A DNA stretch of 64,000 nt. Source: [Actinomadura] parvosata subsp. kistnae (GTDB taxonomy: Bacteria; Actinomycetota; Actinomycetes; Streptosporangiales; Streptosporangiaceae). Within the stretch, counting starts at the first letter, position 1, and each line of letters opens with the position of its first letter. Below the pieces are notes generated by a model. The model made no database searches. It was not told the origin of the DNA and was given only the letters and a program-made list of their open reading frames with translations. Positions 43,629-51,856 of this stretch are shown here, piece by piece. A program made the translations under genes and the position numbers. The DNA lies in contig NZ_OOHJ01000022.1 in NCBI RefSeq assembly GCF_900323885.1, positions 1,178,001 through 1,242,000 of the forward strand. Direction: 5' to 3'.

Positions 43629-44246
43629 CTACCGCACGGGCGAGGTGTCCCGTACGAGATAGGTGACCACCCCCGCGCCCGGTACGGCCAGCTCCTCGAA
43701 CCCCAGCCGGTCGTAGAACGCCCGCGCCGCCACGTTGCTGGTCAGCATGCTGAGGTGCAGCCCGGTGACGCCCGCCGCGCGCAGCCCGTCCACGAACGCG
43801 CCCATCAGCCGGCGCCCCCACCCCTTGCCCTGCCAGTCGGGCAGCAGGTCGATGTGCAGGTGCGCCGGATGCCCGGCCAGCTCCGGCAGGATCATCCGCT
43901 CCGGCCGGTAGTGCAGGGCCAGCATGTGATCGTCCGGCGTGACCGGCGGATCGGCGGGCAGCGGCAGGCCCGCCCGCGGGATCCACTCCTCGCGGTACCG
44001 CCGCACGAACCGCTCGGTGTCGGCGGTGCCCACGATGTAGCCGACGGCGTTGCCCTCGCCGTCGTCCACCACGTGGGCGTGCTCGGGCTCGAGAATCACG
44101 TACGGGGCGGCGAACAGGTCGCCCATCAACCGGTCGGAGGCGTACATCCCGCGGGCGTCGCCACCGGCGTCGGCGGTGCGCACGCAGATGTCGTAGACGG
44201 CCTCCAGATCCCGGGGCTGGTACGAACGCACATAAGGGGAGATCAT
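43629..44246 (-). CDS. GNAT-family acetyltransferase
   Basis: A 205-residue GNAT protein beginning YVRSYQPRDLEAVYDICVRT, with APYVILEPEHAHVVDDGEGN, the acetyl-CoA loop LLPDWQGKGWGRRLMGAFVD and NVAARAFYDRLGFEEL. The overall pattern resembles the GNAT domain found at the C-terminus of O-GlcNAcase and its stand-alone bacterial relatives (family memory). Substrate unknown. The ATG at 44246 is chosen because the domain starts there; it is divergent from the regulator at 44293. Confidence 0.85.
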   Translation of the reverse strand: MISPYVRSYQPRDLEAVYDICVRTADAGGDARGMYASDRLMGDLFAAPYVILEPEHAHVVDDGEGNAVGYIVGTADTERFVRRYREEWIPRAGLPLPADPPVTPDDHMLALHYRPERMILPELAGHPAHLHIDLLPDWQGKGWGRRLMGAFVDGLRAAGVTGLHLSMLTSNVAARAFYDRLGFEELAVPGAGVVTYLVRDTSPVR

Positions 44247-44292
44247 TCGCGACAACGTACCAGTACGCTGAGCTCGCGTGGGAAAGGGAAAC

Positions 44293-45291
44293 ATGGGGCA
44301 GCAGCGGCGCTTACTCGAAGGGCTCGGCGTCACCGTCGCCGAGGAGACCGCCTACCGCGCCCTGCTGCGGCACGGGCCCGCCACGCTCAGCGAGCTGGCC
44401 GCCGAGACCGGCTCGTCCGCCGCCGCGATCCGCCGCATGCTGCCCAGGCTGGAGGACCTCGGCCTCATCTCCCGCGTCGCCGGCCGCCCCCTCCGCCTCG
44501 TCGCCACACCCCCGACCATCGCCATCGACATCCTCGTCGCCCGCCGCCAGGAGGAGCTCACCCACAGCCGCGCCGCCGCCGCCCTGCTCGCCACCGAGGT
44601 CGCCGACCGCGGCGGCCCCCACCCGGAGGAGGTGCTGGAGGTCGTGACCGGCCGCGACGCCGTCGCCAGGCGCTACCTCCAGCTCGAACGCAACGCCACC
44701 CGCGAGATGCTGGTGCTGGTCCATCCGCCGTACGCGGTGGACATCAGCGACGACCGCGAGAACCGCCGCCGCGCCGCCCGCCAGGGCGCCCCCATCACCC
44801 GCGGCATCTACAGCCCGCTCGCCTTCGAGCAGCCCGGCATGCTCGCCCACACCCGCCGCGCCATCGCCGACGGCGAGCAGGCCCGCCTCGGCCAGGTGCC
44901 GGTCAAGCTCGCCATCGCCGACGCCCGCACCGCCATCCTCCCGCTGGTCTCCGACGAGGACCGCGCCGTCGAAAGCGCCCTGGTCGTCCACCCCTCGGCC
45001 CTGCTGGACGCCCTGGTCGGCCTCTTCGAAACGTTGTGGCGCGCCGCCGTCCCCCTCCGCCTCACCCCGGACGGCCTGGAGGAGGACCGCCGCGGCCCGG
45101 ACGAGGAGGTGCTGGCGCTGCTGGCGGCCGGCATGAAGGACGACGCGATCGCCCGCCAGCTCGGGTTGAGCCCCCGCACGGTCCAGCGCCGCGTCCAGGT
45201 GCTGTGCGAACGCCTGGGCGCCCGGACCCGCTTCCACGCCGGCTACCTCGCCGCCCACAACGACCTGCTGGTCACGAAGGGCCAGGAGTGA
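44293..45291 (+). CDS. Regulator with TrmB-like N-terminal HTH and LuxR-type C-terminal HTH
   Basis: About 332 residues from ATG 44293 (GGAAAGGG RBS; GTG 44278 is an alternative). N-terminal TrmB-like winged helix (LLEGLGVTVAEETAYRALLR, ELAAETGSSAAAIRRMLPRL) and an effector region with VTGRDAVARRYLQLERNATR that resembles the phospholipase-D-like domain of TrmB-type regulators. The C-terminal HTH (DEEVLALLAAGMKDDAIARQ, LGLSPRTVQRRVQVLCERL) is LuxR-like. Possible targets are the divergent GNAT gene and the dimethylglycine/sarcosine operon (inference only). Confidence 0.83.
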   Translation: MGQQRRLLEGLGVTVAEETAYRALLRHGPATLSELAAETGSSAAAIRRMLPRLEDLGLISRVAGRPLRLVATPPTIAIDILVARRQEELTHSRAAAALLATEVADRGGPHPEEVLEVVTGRDAVARRYLQLERNATREMLVLVHPPYAVDISDDRENRRRAARQGAPITRGIYSPLAFEQPGMLAHTRRAIADGEQARLGQVPVKLAIADARTAILPLVSDEDRAVESALVVHPSALLDALVGLFETLWRAAVPLRLTPDGLEEDRRGPDEEVLALLAAGMKDDAIARQLGLSPRTVQRRVQVLCERLGARTRFHAGYLAAHNDLLVTKGQE

Positions 45292-45294
45292 CGG

Positions 45295-45861
45295 TCACGC
45301 CGTCGGCGCCTCGGACGAGGGCCGTTCGCGGTCCGCGCCGATGGCGACACCGACGATCGTGCAGGGCTCGGTGCCGTAGTTGTGCCAGGCGTGCCGGGTG
45401 CCGTTCTGGATGAGCACGTCACCGGCCCGCAACACCGTCTGCTCGCCGTCGTCGAGCTCCAGCGTGGCCTCGCCCGAGAGGACCAGGACGTAGTCGAGAC
45501 TGTCGGTCGTGTGCATCCCCGCGGTGCCGGGCTCGTTCGCGGCCAGCGCGCCCGGCATCTGCCGCTCCAGCTCCTCCAGCGCCGCAGTCGTGTCAAGACC
45601 CGGAGGCGGGGCCGGCTCACCCGGCGGAACCGTGTTGATCATGAAGCGCGATCCGTCCCGGGGCGGGTACCACGTCTCGGCGGGACGCGGCGAGCCGTCG
45701 TCCGGGAACGTGGGTCGCTCATCACGCCCCCACAGCCGGAAGAACGCGCTCCCGGGCATCAGCTCGGAAGTGATGGGCTCGACGTCACGGTCGTCGACCA
45801 CGCGGGCCTTGCCCTGGGCGTCGTGCCCGGTGACCACCCGGCGAATCGTCCTGCGCTCCAT
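45295..45861 (-). CDS. Cupin-domain protein
   Basis: A 188-residue protein with one C-terminal cupin barrel: HTTDSLDYVLVLSGEATLEL (motif 1, with His and a Tyr at the Glu position region) and AGDVLIQNGTRHAWHNYGTE (motif 2). A proline-rich N-terminal part has PPRDGSRFMINTVPPGE. Members bind a metal and act as small-molecule oxygenases or binding proteins; the specific reaction is unknown. It is divergent from a TetR gene with three palindromes between, so likely repressed by it. Confidence 0.85.
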   Translation of the reverse strand: MERRTIRRVVTGHDAQGKARVVDDRDVEPITSELMPGSAFFRLWGRDERPTFPDDGSPRPAETWYPPRDGSRFMINTVPPGEPAPPPGLDTTAALEELERQMPGALAANEPGTAGMHTTDSLDYVLVLSGEATLELDDGEQTVLRAGDVLIQNGTRHAWHNYGTEPCTIVGVAIGADRERPSSEAPTA

Positions 45862-45872
45862 CCGCCCCCCTT

Positions 45873-45938
45873 AATACGGTTGCGTATTGATACGCCAGCG
45901 TATGTTTCGCTCGTCAGACCGTCAATACGCAGGCGTAT
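45873..45938. promoter_or_regulatory. Three ATACGnnnnCGTAT palindromes, candidate TetR operators
   Basis: AATACG-GTTG-CGTATT at 45873-45888, ATACG-CCAG-CGTAT at 45890-45903 and ATACG-CAGG-CGTAT at 45925-45938. Arms are perfect in all three and spacers differ. They occupy the gap between the divergent cupin and TetR starts, 11 bp from each, the classical place for a TetR regulator controlling both genes. Confidence 0.85.
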
Positions 45939-45948
45939 CCTGTTGCCC

Positions 45949-46509
45949 GTGGGAAACGAGTCGACCCGGCTGTCCGCCCAGGACTGGGCGCGGGCCGCGC
46001 TGAAAGCCATCGCGCACGGCGGGCTGGCCGCGGTCGCGGTCGAACCCCTGGCCCGGACGCTCGGCGTGACCAAAGGCAGCTTCTACGCGCACTACCGGAA
46101 CCGGGACGAGCTGATCACGGCAGCACTCACCGAGTGGGTGCGAAGCCACGGCGAGGCCGGCCTCAGCCAGTACGCCGCGATCACCGATCCCGCGCAGCGG
46201 TTGCGCGAACTGCTCACCACCGTCGTGCACGCCGTCCAGCCGCTGGCGCCGTCGGTGCACCTGAGCCTGCTCGGCGACCGCAACGACCCCCGAGCCCAGG
46301 ACGCGGTCCGCCAGGTGAACCAGGCCCGGCTGGACCTCCTGACGCGCACCTACCGCGAGCTCGGCCTGCCCCCGGACCGGGCGGCGTCCCGAGCCCGGGT
46401 CGCCTACGCGGCCATCCTCGGGCTGCTGCACCTGGCACAAACCGATCCGGCCGCCCCGCACTCCGCCGTACTCGCCGACGAAGCGACCGCCATCTTCCTG
46501 CCGTCATGA
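45949..46509 (+). CDS. TetR-family transcriptional regulator
   Basis: A 186-residue protein. N-terminal HTH: SAQDWARAALKAIAHGGLAA, VEPLARTLGVTKGSFYAHYR, NRDELITAAL, a textbook TetR domain. The C-terminal helical ligand domain has no recognisable ligand signature. The GTG start at 45949 gives a short N-terminus before the HTH. It is divergent from the cupin gene. Confidence 0.9.
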   Translation: MGNESTRLSAQDWARAALKAIAHGGLAAVAVEPLARTLGVTKGSFYAHYRNRDELITAALTEWVRSHGEAGLSQYAAITDPAQRLRELLTTVVHAVQPLAPSVHLSLLGDRNDPRAQDAVRQVNQARLDLLTRTYRELGLPPDRAASRARVAYAAILGLLHLAQTDPAAPHSAVLADEATAIFLPS

Positions 46510-46578
46510 CGCCATGCGTCCGCCGGAGCAGCGCAACCACCCGTTGAAGGTCAGCGCCCGACCTCACGCCGGGCAGGG

Positions 46579-47337
46579 CTAAGTGATCAGGATCCCGCCG
46601 TCCACCGGCAGCGCCACCCCCGTGATGTACGAGGCCGCGTCGCTCGCCAGGAACACGGCCGCCGCCACCAGCTCCACCGGATCCCCTGCCCGCTTCATGA
46701 CCACCCGCGACTCGGTCATCCGCTCCAGGTAGCCCGGCTTGTACTGCTCGGTCATCTCCGAGGCGAAGAAGCCGGGCTCCAGGCAGTTGACGCGGATGCC
46801 GCGCCGGCCGGTCCACTGCTGGGCCAGGTCGCGGGTCAGGCCCACCACGCCGGCCTTCGAGGCGCTGTAGGCGGCCTGCGGCAGGGCGGCGGTGGTCTCG
46901 CCGAGGATGCTGCCGATGTTCACGATCGACGAGCCCGGCCGCATCACGCGGGCACACGCCTGGGCCATCCAGTACGTGCCGTTCAGGTTGATCTCGATGA
47001 CCCGGCGGAACTCCTCCGGGGTCTCGCGTAACGCGGGCACCGCCGTACCGACGCCGGCGTTGTTGATCAGCACGTCCACCGAGCCCAGCGCCTCGACGGC
47101 GGCGGACACGACCGCGTCGCAATCGTCGGGCCGGGACACGTCGGCGGGCACGGCCAGGCACCTGCGGCCGGTCTCCTCGACCAGGCGGCGCGTCTCCTCC
47201 AGGCGGTCCTTGCGGCGGGCGCACACCACCACGTCGGCGCCCGCCTCGGCCAGGCCGCGCGCGAACGCCACCCCGAGGCCCGCGGACGCTCCGGTGACGA
47301 TCGCCACCTTGCCGTCGAGCCGGAACCGCTCCAGCAC
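46579..47337 (-). CDS. SDR-family oxidoreductase
   Basis: A 252-residue classical short-chain dehydrogenase: TGASAGLG cofactor loop, NNAGVG, Ser in NIGSILGE, YSASK catalytic Tyr/Lys, and the C-terminal VDGGILIT. An Arg-Arg-Lys after the second strand (CARRKDRLEE) favours NADP(H). Substrate unknown. The GTG start is preceded by GGGAGGTG. A partial copy of its upstream DNA occurs about 200 bp further upstream. Confidence 0.9.
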   Translation of the reverse strand: MLERFRLDGKVAIVTGASAGLGVAFARGLAEAGADVVVCARRKDRLEETRRLVEETGRRCLAVPADVSRPDDCDAVVSAAVEALGSVDVLINNAGVGTAVPALRETPEEFRRVIEINLNGTYWMAQACARVMRPGSSIVNIGSILGETTAALPQAAYSASKAGVVGLTRDLAQQWTGRRGIRVNCLEPGFFASEMTEQYKPGYLERMTESRVVMKRAGDPVELVAAAVFLASDAASYITGVALPVDGGILIT

Positions 47338-47934
47338 CCCGCACCTCCCACCGCTCGTTCACTCCCGCCCCACCGTACTTCGGCGAAGGCCCTCCAGGGG
47401 ACGGGCAGGGTGAGGGCTGAGGCCGCCGCCGCCAACCGAACACCGCATCCCGGCCGCCTCGCGTCGCCGGCACTCCAGCCGCCACGTCGCCGACACTCGG
47501 GCCGCCGCGTCGCCGGCGTTCTGGTCGCCGGCACCCGCCCGTCGCCGGCCGGCCACCGCTCCCTCCCGCACCCCCGTACTTCGGCGCGGGTCCTTCTGCG
47601 GAGGGGGCAGGGCCGCACATCGACGGTGCCCCCGATCCGACCGACGCAGTCTCGCGAGGGTGTGGCGGGGACGGGCGGGCTGGTGGGAGCCGGCGCGGGC
47701 ACGGCGGGCGCGGGCTGGGCCGGCACGACCGCCGTCTCGCGCGGCAGGCGCAACGGATGCCGCCTGGCGCGGACGCAAATGCGGGCGCCGGCCTGCGCGC
47801 GGGCTGGCACGGGGAGCCGACGCCGACGCGGGCCGACGCTGTCGCGACCCGGCAACGGGCACGGGCCAACGCGGGCGCGGACCCGGGCCGATGCGGGCGG
47901 GCGCGGGTGCGGACCCGTGCCCGCCGGAAGCGGG
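47338..47934. other. Very GC-rich spacer with no recognised gene
   Basis: About 600 bp between the SDR start and the end of the helical-repeat gene. It contains recurring GCCGGC, GTCGCCGGC and GCGGGCGCGG words. Two related segments (about 47371-47412 and 47574-47615) share GTACTTCGGCG followed by a GGGCAGGG end. Long frames are open on both strands, but none shows a recognisable domain or plausible start. Confidence 0.6.
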
Positions 47935-50211
47935 TTAGAGGCCGTACTCCTTGACGATGCGCTCGTGCCGCTCCACCTCGACGTCGATCTCGCGCGCCAG
48001 GTCCAGCCACGCCAGCGGATGCACCCACCGCTCGGTGGCGTCGTCGAGCAGGGCGTCGACCTCGGCGGGTGAGACGTCCGGCGGGACGGCGACCCAGCCG
48101 AACACGCCGGGCAGCGACTCGCCGGTGGTCGGGTGGGTGACGGTGTAGTTCTCGTCGCTGTAGACCCACATGGGCCAGCCGCGCTCGGCCATGACCTCGG
48201 TGAACTCCGCCCAGTCCTCCTCGCTCGGCGCGGCGCCGTCGAAGAAGTAGCTGGTGTAGCCGCCGGGCCGCAGGATGCGGACCGCGGCGAACGGGGGTAC
48301 GAAGTTCTGCTGCTCCTGCGGGTCGTCGGGGACGGGCTCGAGGAGTTGGGGGTCGAAGACGACGAGGTCGCCGGCGTTGTACTCCATGCCGCGCGGCTGC
48401 GGCAGGGCGAGGCGGGCGGTGGCGGGGCCGGTGCGGATGGACAGGACCTGGCGCTGGCCGCCGTCGGGTGCGGGCAGGATGAGCCGGATGAGGCCCATCT
48501 CCTCCTCGATCGGCCCTTCGGTGGACTTGATCGGCATGCCGATCTTGGCGGCGCCCTTGCGGACGGTGTCCCAGTCTTCGGCGGAGGTGGCCATGACGAT
48601 CATGCGCCAGACGTCTTCGTCGGTGAGCTCGTCGAGGACTTCGAGCAGCACTTCGGCGGCGCGGTGGTTGGCGTCGAGCTGCTGGGCGGCGCCGGACAGC
48701 AGGCGGCGGGCCTCGATGCCGGCGCCCGCGTGGATGGCGTGCTCGGCGGCGTCGGCGGCCTCCTGCCAGCGCTCGCGGGCGCTGTGCAGCCGGGCCAGCG
48801 TGAGGTGCTGGGCGGCGTGCGGCAGCATGGCGGCCATCTGCTCCAGGCGCTCGTCCTGGCGGGCCTCGATGAGCAGCGTGGTGAGGTAGGCGACGTCGTC
48901 GGGGTCGGCGGTGGCGATGTCGCCGCTGTCGACGAGCAGCTTCCAGTAGATGTCGGCGCCGGTGGCGGGGTAGCCGAGGAAGCCGAGGGTGGTGGTGTGG
49001 CGGCGGGTGGCCTCGATGTCCTCGCCGGACAGGGGGGCCAGCCAGCCGACCCACTTCTCGGGGTCGGCGTTGAAGCCGTCGGCGGCGTCGAACTGGCCGA
49101 CCCGCTCTTCGACGGGGCCGGGCGCCTCGGGCTCGGCGGTGGCGTCGGCGGTGGCGCGCAGCGCGGTGATGCGCTCGGTCAGGTCGCCGCTGTCGCGCAG
49201 CTCGGCGCTGCCGGACTCGGCGAGGTCGGCGAGGAGCCTGGCCTGCCAGACGCCCTGCCTGGCGATGGCCAGCTCGCCGGCGACGAGCGCGAGCTCGACG
49301 CGGGCGCGGTAGCCGCCCATCATGCCGAAGTAGTCCATCCACTGGCGCAGGACGCGGCCGAGCTGCCAGGTGTTGGTGATCTGGGCGGAGCCGGCCAGCA
49401 TGTTGACGGCGCGCGACCACTCGACCCACACGCGCGGGTGCTCGCCCACGACGTCGAGGTCGGGCAGCGCGTCGACGGCCTCGGCGATGCGGCCGAGTGT
49501 GGCCAGGATGAGCGCGCGGCGCACGCCGTCGCGGTGCTCCTTGGCGACGGGGTCGTCGGCCTGGAACCCGGCGGCGGCCTGGAGGGCGTCGAGCGCGTCT
49601 TCGGCGCGGCCGGCGGCCAGCAGCGCGCGGGCGCTCTCGGCGCCGAGCTCCCAGCTCGCCTCGCGGCCGGCGGTGCGCAGCCGCTCGACGGCGGACTCGG
49701 CGTAGGTGACGGCCTCGCCGGGCTTGCCGGCGTCGACGAGGGCCGCGACGTATTGGGTGACGAGGCCGGCGAAGGCGGGCTTCTCCGGGCTGGTGCTCTC
49801 GAGGTAGGCCCCGAGCGTCTCCAGGCGGTCGGTGGCGTAGCCGGGGCCGTCGGTGTTGGCCCACACGATGGCCAGCGCCTCGACGGCGGCCGGGACGGCC
49901 GGGCACTCACGCACGTCTTCGCGCTGGGCGAACGCGAGAAGCTGCTGCGCGTCGTCGATGGCGACCGCGCCCTGGGCACGGTCGCCGATGCGGCCGATCA
50001 GGTGCCAGTAGCGGGCGTAGAACTCGAGCCAGGGCAGCTCAAGGGCCTCGGCCTGCTGCGCGATGGCCGGGGCCATGACGTCGAGCTGCGGATACCGGCC
50101 CTCGTAGGCCTGTGCGGGGAGGTCTCCCAGCGCCATGGCGAGGCCAACGTTGCCCGCCTCGGAAAGCTGCTGCTGGGTTTCGCCGACCCAGGCCCAGATG
50201 TCCACGTCCAT
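47935..50211 (-). CDS. Large helical-repeat (TPR-like) protein of unknown function
   Basis: A 758-residue soluble protein I do not recognise. Residues 1 to about 520 are Ala/Leu-rich paired helices (for example AAVEALAIVWAN, YAESAVERLRTAG, GRAEDALDALQAAAGF, ARERWQEAADAAEHAI) typical of tetratricopeptide-like arrays. The C-terminal 220 residues form a different alpha/beta region (VRILRPGGYTSYFFDGAAPS, WPMWVYSDENYTVTHPTTGE) ending with a charged helix. No signal peptide or catalytic motif is visible. It starts 19 bp after the stop of the SCO6745-like gene, so the two are probably one operon. Confidence 0.8.
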   Translation of the reverse strand: MDVDIWAWVGETQQQLSEAGNVGLAMALGDLPAQAYEGRYPQLDVMAPAIAQQAEALELPWLEFYARYWHLIGRIGDRAQGAVAIDDAQQLLAFAQREDVRECPAVPAAVEALAIVWANTDGPGYATDRLETLGAYLESTSPEKPAFAGLVTQYVAALVDAGKPGEAVTYAESAVERLRTAGREASWELGAESARALLAAGRAEDALDALQAAAGFQADDPVAKEHRDGVRRALILATLGRIAEAVDALPDLDVVGEHPRVWVEWSRAVNMLAGSAQITNTWQLGRVLRQWMDYFGMMGGYRARVELALVAGELAIARQGVWQARLLADLAESGSAELRDSGDLTERITALRATADATAEPEAPGPVEERVGQFDAADGFNADPEKWVGWLAPLSGEDIEATRRHTTTLGFLGYPATGADIYWKLLVDSGDIATADPDDVAYLTTLLIEARQDERLEQMAAMLPHAAQHLTLARLHSARERWQEAADAAEHAIHAGAGIEARRLLSGAAQQLDANHRAAEVLLEVLDELTDEDVWRMIVMATSAEDWDTVRKGAAKIGMPIKSTEGPIEEEMGLIRLILPAPDGGQRQVLSIRTGPATARLALPQPRGMEYNAGDLVVFDPQLLEPVPDDPQEQQNFVPPFAAVRILRPGGYTSYFFDGAAPSEEDWAEFTEVMAERGWPMWVYSDENYTVTHPTTGESLPGVFGWVAVPPDVSPAEVDALLDDATERWVHPLAWLDLAREIDVEVERHERIVKEYGL

Positions 50212-50230
50212 GGGCAGTCAGTCTGCCAGG

Positions 50231-50986
50231 TCAACGAGCGTGCCCAAAACGCAGAAGCTCGATCAGCTCGTCCGATTCGCTGTCGGTCAGGACCGAAAAG
50301 ACCGGCGCCATGAGGTCGTCGGTGGTCTCTTCCACGGCCGCGCGCCGCGCGACCACGTCGGGGCCGGGCTCGGCGTAGGGTTCCGGCCAGTTGAAGAACT
50401 TCGCGATGGCGGTGCCGGGCGACTGCCCGAACGGGGTGCCGTCGTGCCGCGCGGCGAGGGTGGCCTCCAGGGGGTGCAGCCCGGCCGCGAGCACGGCGTT
50501 GGCGTGCAGGCCGCCGCGCAGCTCGCGTACGACGTGCATGAGCTGCACGGCCCTGGCGGGCGGGTCGTCGGGCAGCGGCACGGCCCGCCAGCCCGCGAAC
50601 AGGGGCGCCCCGACCGGTGAGGCGGCCTCGACGACGGGCTCCAGGAGCTCGGCGATCCTGGCGCAGCCGGGCTGGTCGCCGAGCTTGCGCCGGGCCCAGG
50701 CGTGGCAGGCTTCCGCGTACAGCTCGACGGCCCGGTCGACGGGGAGCTTGCGGCCGCCGTTCCAGCTCTCCTCGACGTGTGCGGCGGGGAAGAAGACGGC
50801 GACGGCGGTGACGACGCTCGCGTCGCACTCGCCGAGCACGCCGCAGCGGCCCCTGAAGTAGACCTCCCGGGCGCCGAGGCCGTATTCGTCGCAGATGGCC
50901 TTGGCCTCCCGGGAGACCATGAATCCGCCGCCGATCTGCCCGATCGGTGCCTTCACCTGTACGGCGGTGGTGCGTGGGTCTGCCAT
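50231..50986 (-). CDS. SCO6745-family protein
   Basis: About 251 residues from ATG 50986, which has AGAGGTGG at good spacing (GTG 50992 is an alternative). The pattern resembles the actinobacterial SCO6745 family (HTH-like fold, function unknown): YFRGRCGVLGECDASVVTAV near the N-terminus, GLHANAVLAAGLHPLEATLA and FNWPEPY, ending in ETTDDLMAPVFSVL. It has a GGGF loop near the start but no enzymatic signature. It is upstream of the large helical-repeat gene. Confidence 0.75.
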   Translation of the reverse strand: MADPRTTAVQVKAPIGQIGGGFMVSREAKAICDEYGLGAREVYFRGRCGVLGECDASVVTAVAVFFPAAHVEESWNGGRKLPVDRAVELYAEACHAWARRKLGDQPGCARIAELLEPVVEAASPVGAPLFAGWRAVPLPDDPPARAVQLMHVVRELRGGLHANAVLAAGLHPLEATLAARHDGTPFGQSPGTAIAKFFNWPEPYAEPGPDVVARRAAVEETTDDLMAPVFSVLTDSESDELIELLRFGHAR

Positions 50987-51034
50987 GTCCACCTCTCAGT
51001 CCGCGAAGTAGACCCAGCATCCCCTATTAGAACT

Positions 51035-51847
51035 TCATTCTGCAAGCATCAACTCGCCGCTGGCCACGATCACCGCGGGCCCGGACAGGTAGCTGGTGTC
51101 CTCGTCGAGGATGACGGTCAGCGTGCCGCCCAGCACCTCGATCGTCCACGTGCCCGTGGTGTCGCCCGACAGGTGCGCGGCGGCCACGGCCGTCGCCACC
51201 GCGCCGGTGCCGCACGAGCGCGTCTCGCCGGAGCCGCGCTCGTAGACGCGCATGACGGCCCGGCTGACGCCCACCGCGTTGAACAGCTCGACGTTGACCC
51301 CGGCGGGGAAGACCCCGGTGTCGAAGCCCGGCCCGTGGGTGAGCTCGAGCTGGGCCACGGGATCGCCGATCGAGCAGGCCAGGTGCGGGTTGCCCATGTC
51401 GACGTGGATGCCCGGGTACTCGTGCCCGCCCAGCGTCGCCACGCTCTCGCCGTGGACGACCGGCTTGCCCATGTCGACCGTCACGTCACCGTTCGGCTCG
51501 ATGCGCACCCTGCGCACCCCGCCCCTCGTCGCGATCGCGAACTCGGAGGCGTGCTCCAACCCGGCGTCGAGCAGGTAGCGGGCGAACACCCGCACCCCGT
51601 TGCCGCACATCTCGGCCACGCTGCCGTCGGCGTTGCGGTAGTCCATGAACCACTCGGCCTCGCCGGCCTGGTCGCTCACCTCGTGACTGTGCTTCGTGCG
51701 CGCCACGCGGAGCACGCCGTCGGCGCCGATGCCTGCTCTCCTGTCACAGATCTTGGCGACGAGCGCGGCCGACACGTCGACCTCGCCCTCCGGATCGGGC
51801 AGGATGACAAAATCGTTCTCGGTGCCGTGCCCCTTGAGAAAGCGCAT
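51035..51847 (-). CDS. dapF: Diaminopimelate epimerase
   Basis: Interconverts LL- and meso-diaminopimelate for lysine and peptidoglycan synthesis. A 270-residue protein with the two catalytic cysteines in MCGNG (Cys81) and RSCGTGAVA (Cys212), the substrate loop KGHGTENDF and VDMGNPH. Starts 9 bp after miaA; there is no Shine-Dalgarno sequence, so translational coupling is likely. The miaA-dapF order is common in actinomycetes. Confidence 0.97.
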   Translation of the reverse strand: MRFLKGHGTENDFVILPDPEGEVDVSAALVAKICDRRAGIGADGVLRVARTKHSHEVSDQAGEAEWFMDYRNADGSVAEMCGNGVRVFARYLLDAGLEHASEFAIATRGGVRRVRIEPNGDVTVDMGKPVVHGESVATLGGHEYPGIHVDMGNPHLACSIGDPVAQLELTHGPGFDTGVFPAGVNVELFNAVGVSRAVMRVYERGSGETRSCGTGAVATAVAAAHLSGDTTGTWTIEVLGGTLTVILDEDTSYLSGPAVIVASGELMLAE

Positions 51848-51856
51848 TGCAAAAGT

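Noticed and set aside
46214..49906. A 1230-codon open frame on the minus strand spanning the SDR gene and the helical-repeat gene
   Set aside because: It is Arg/Gly/Pro-rich with no domain, and lies out of frame over two genes with clear family features; such long shadows are normal at this GC content.
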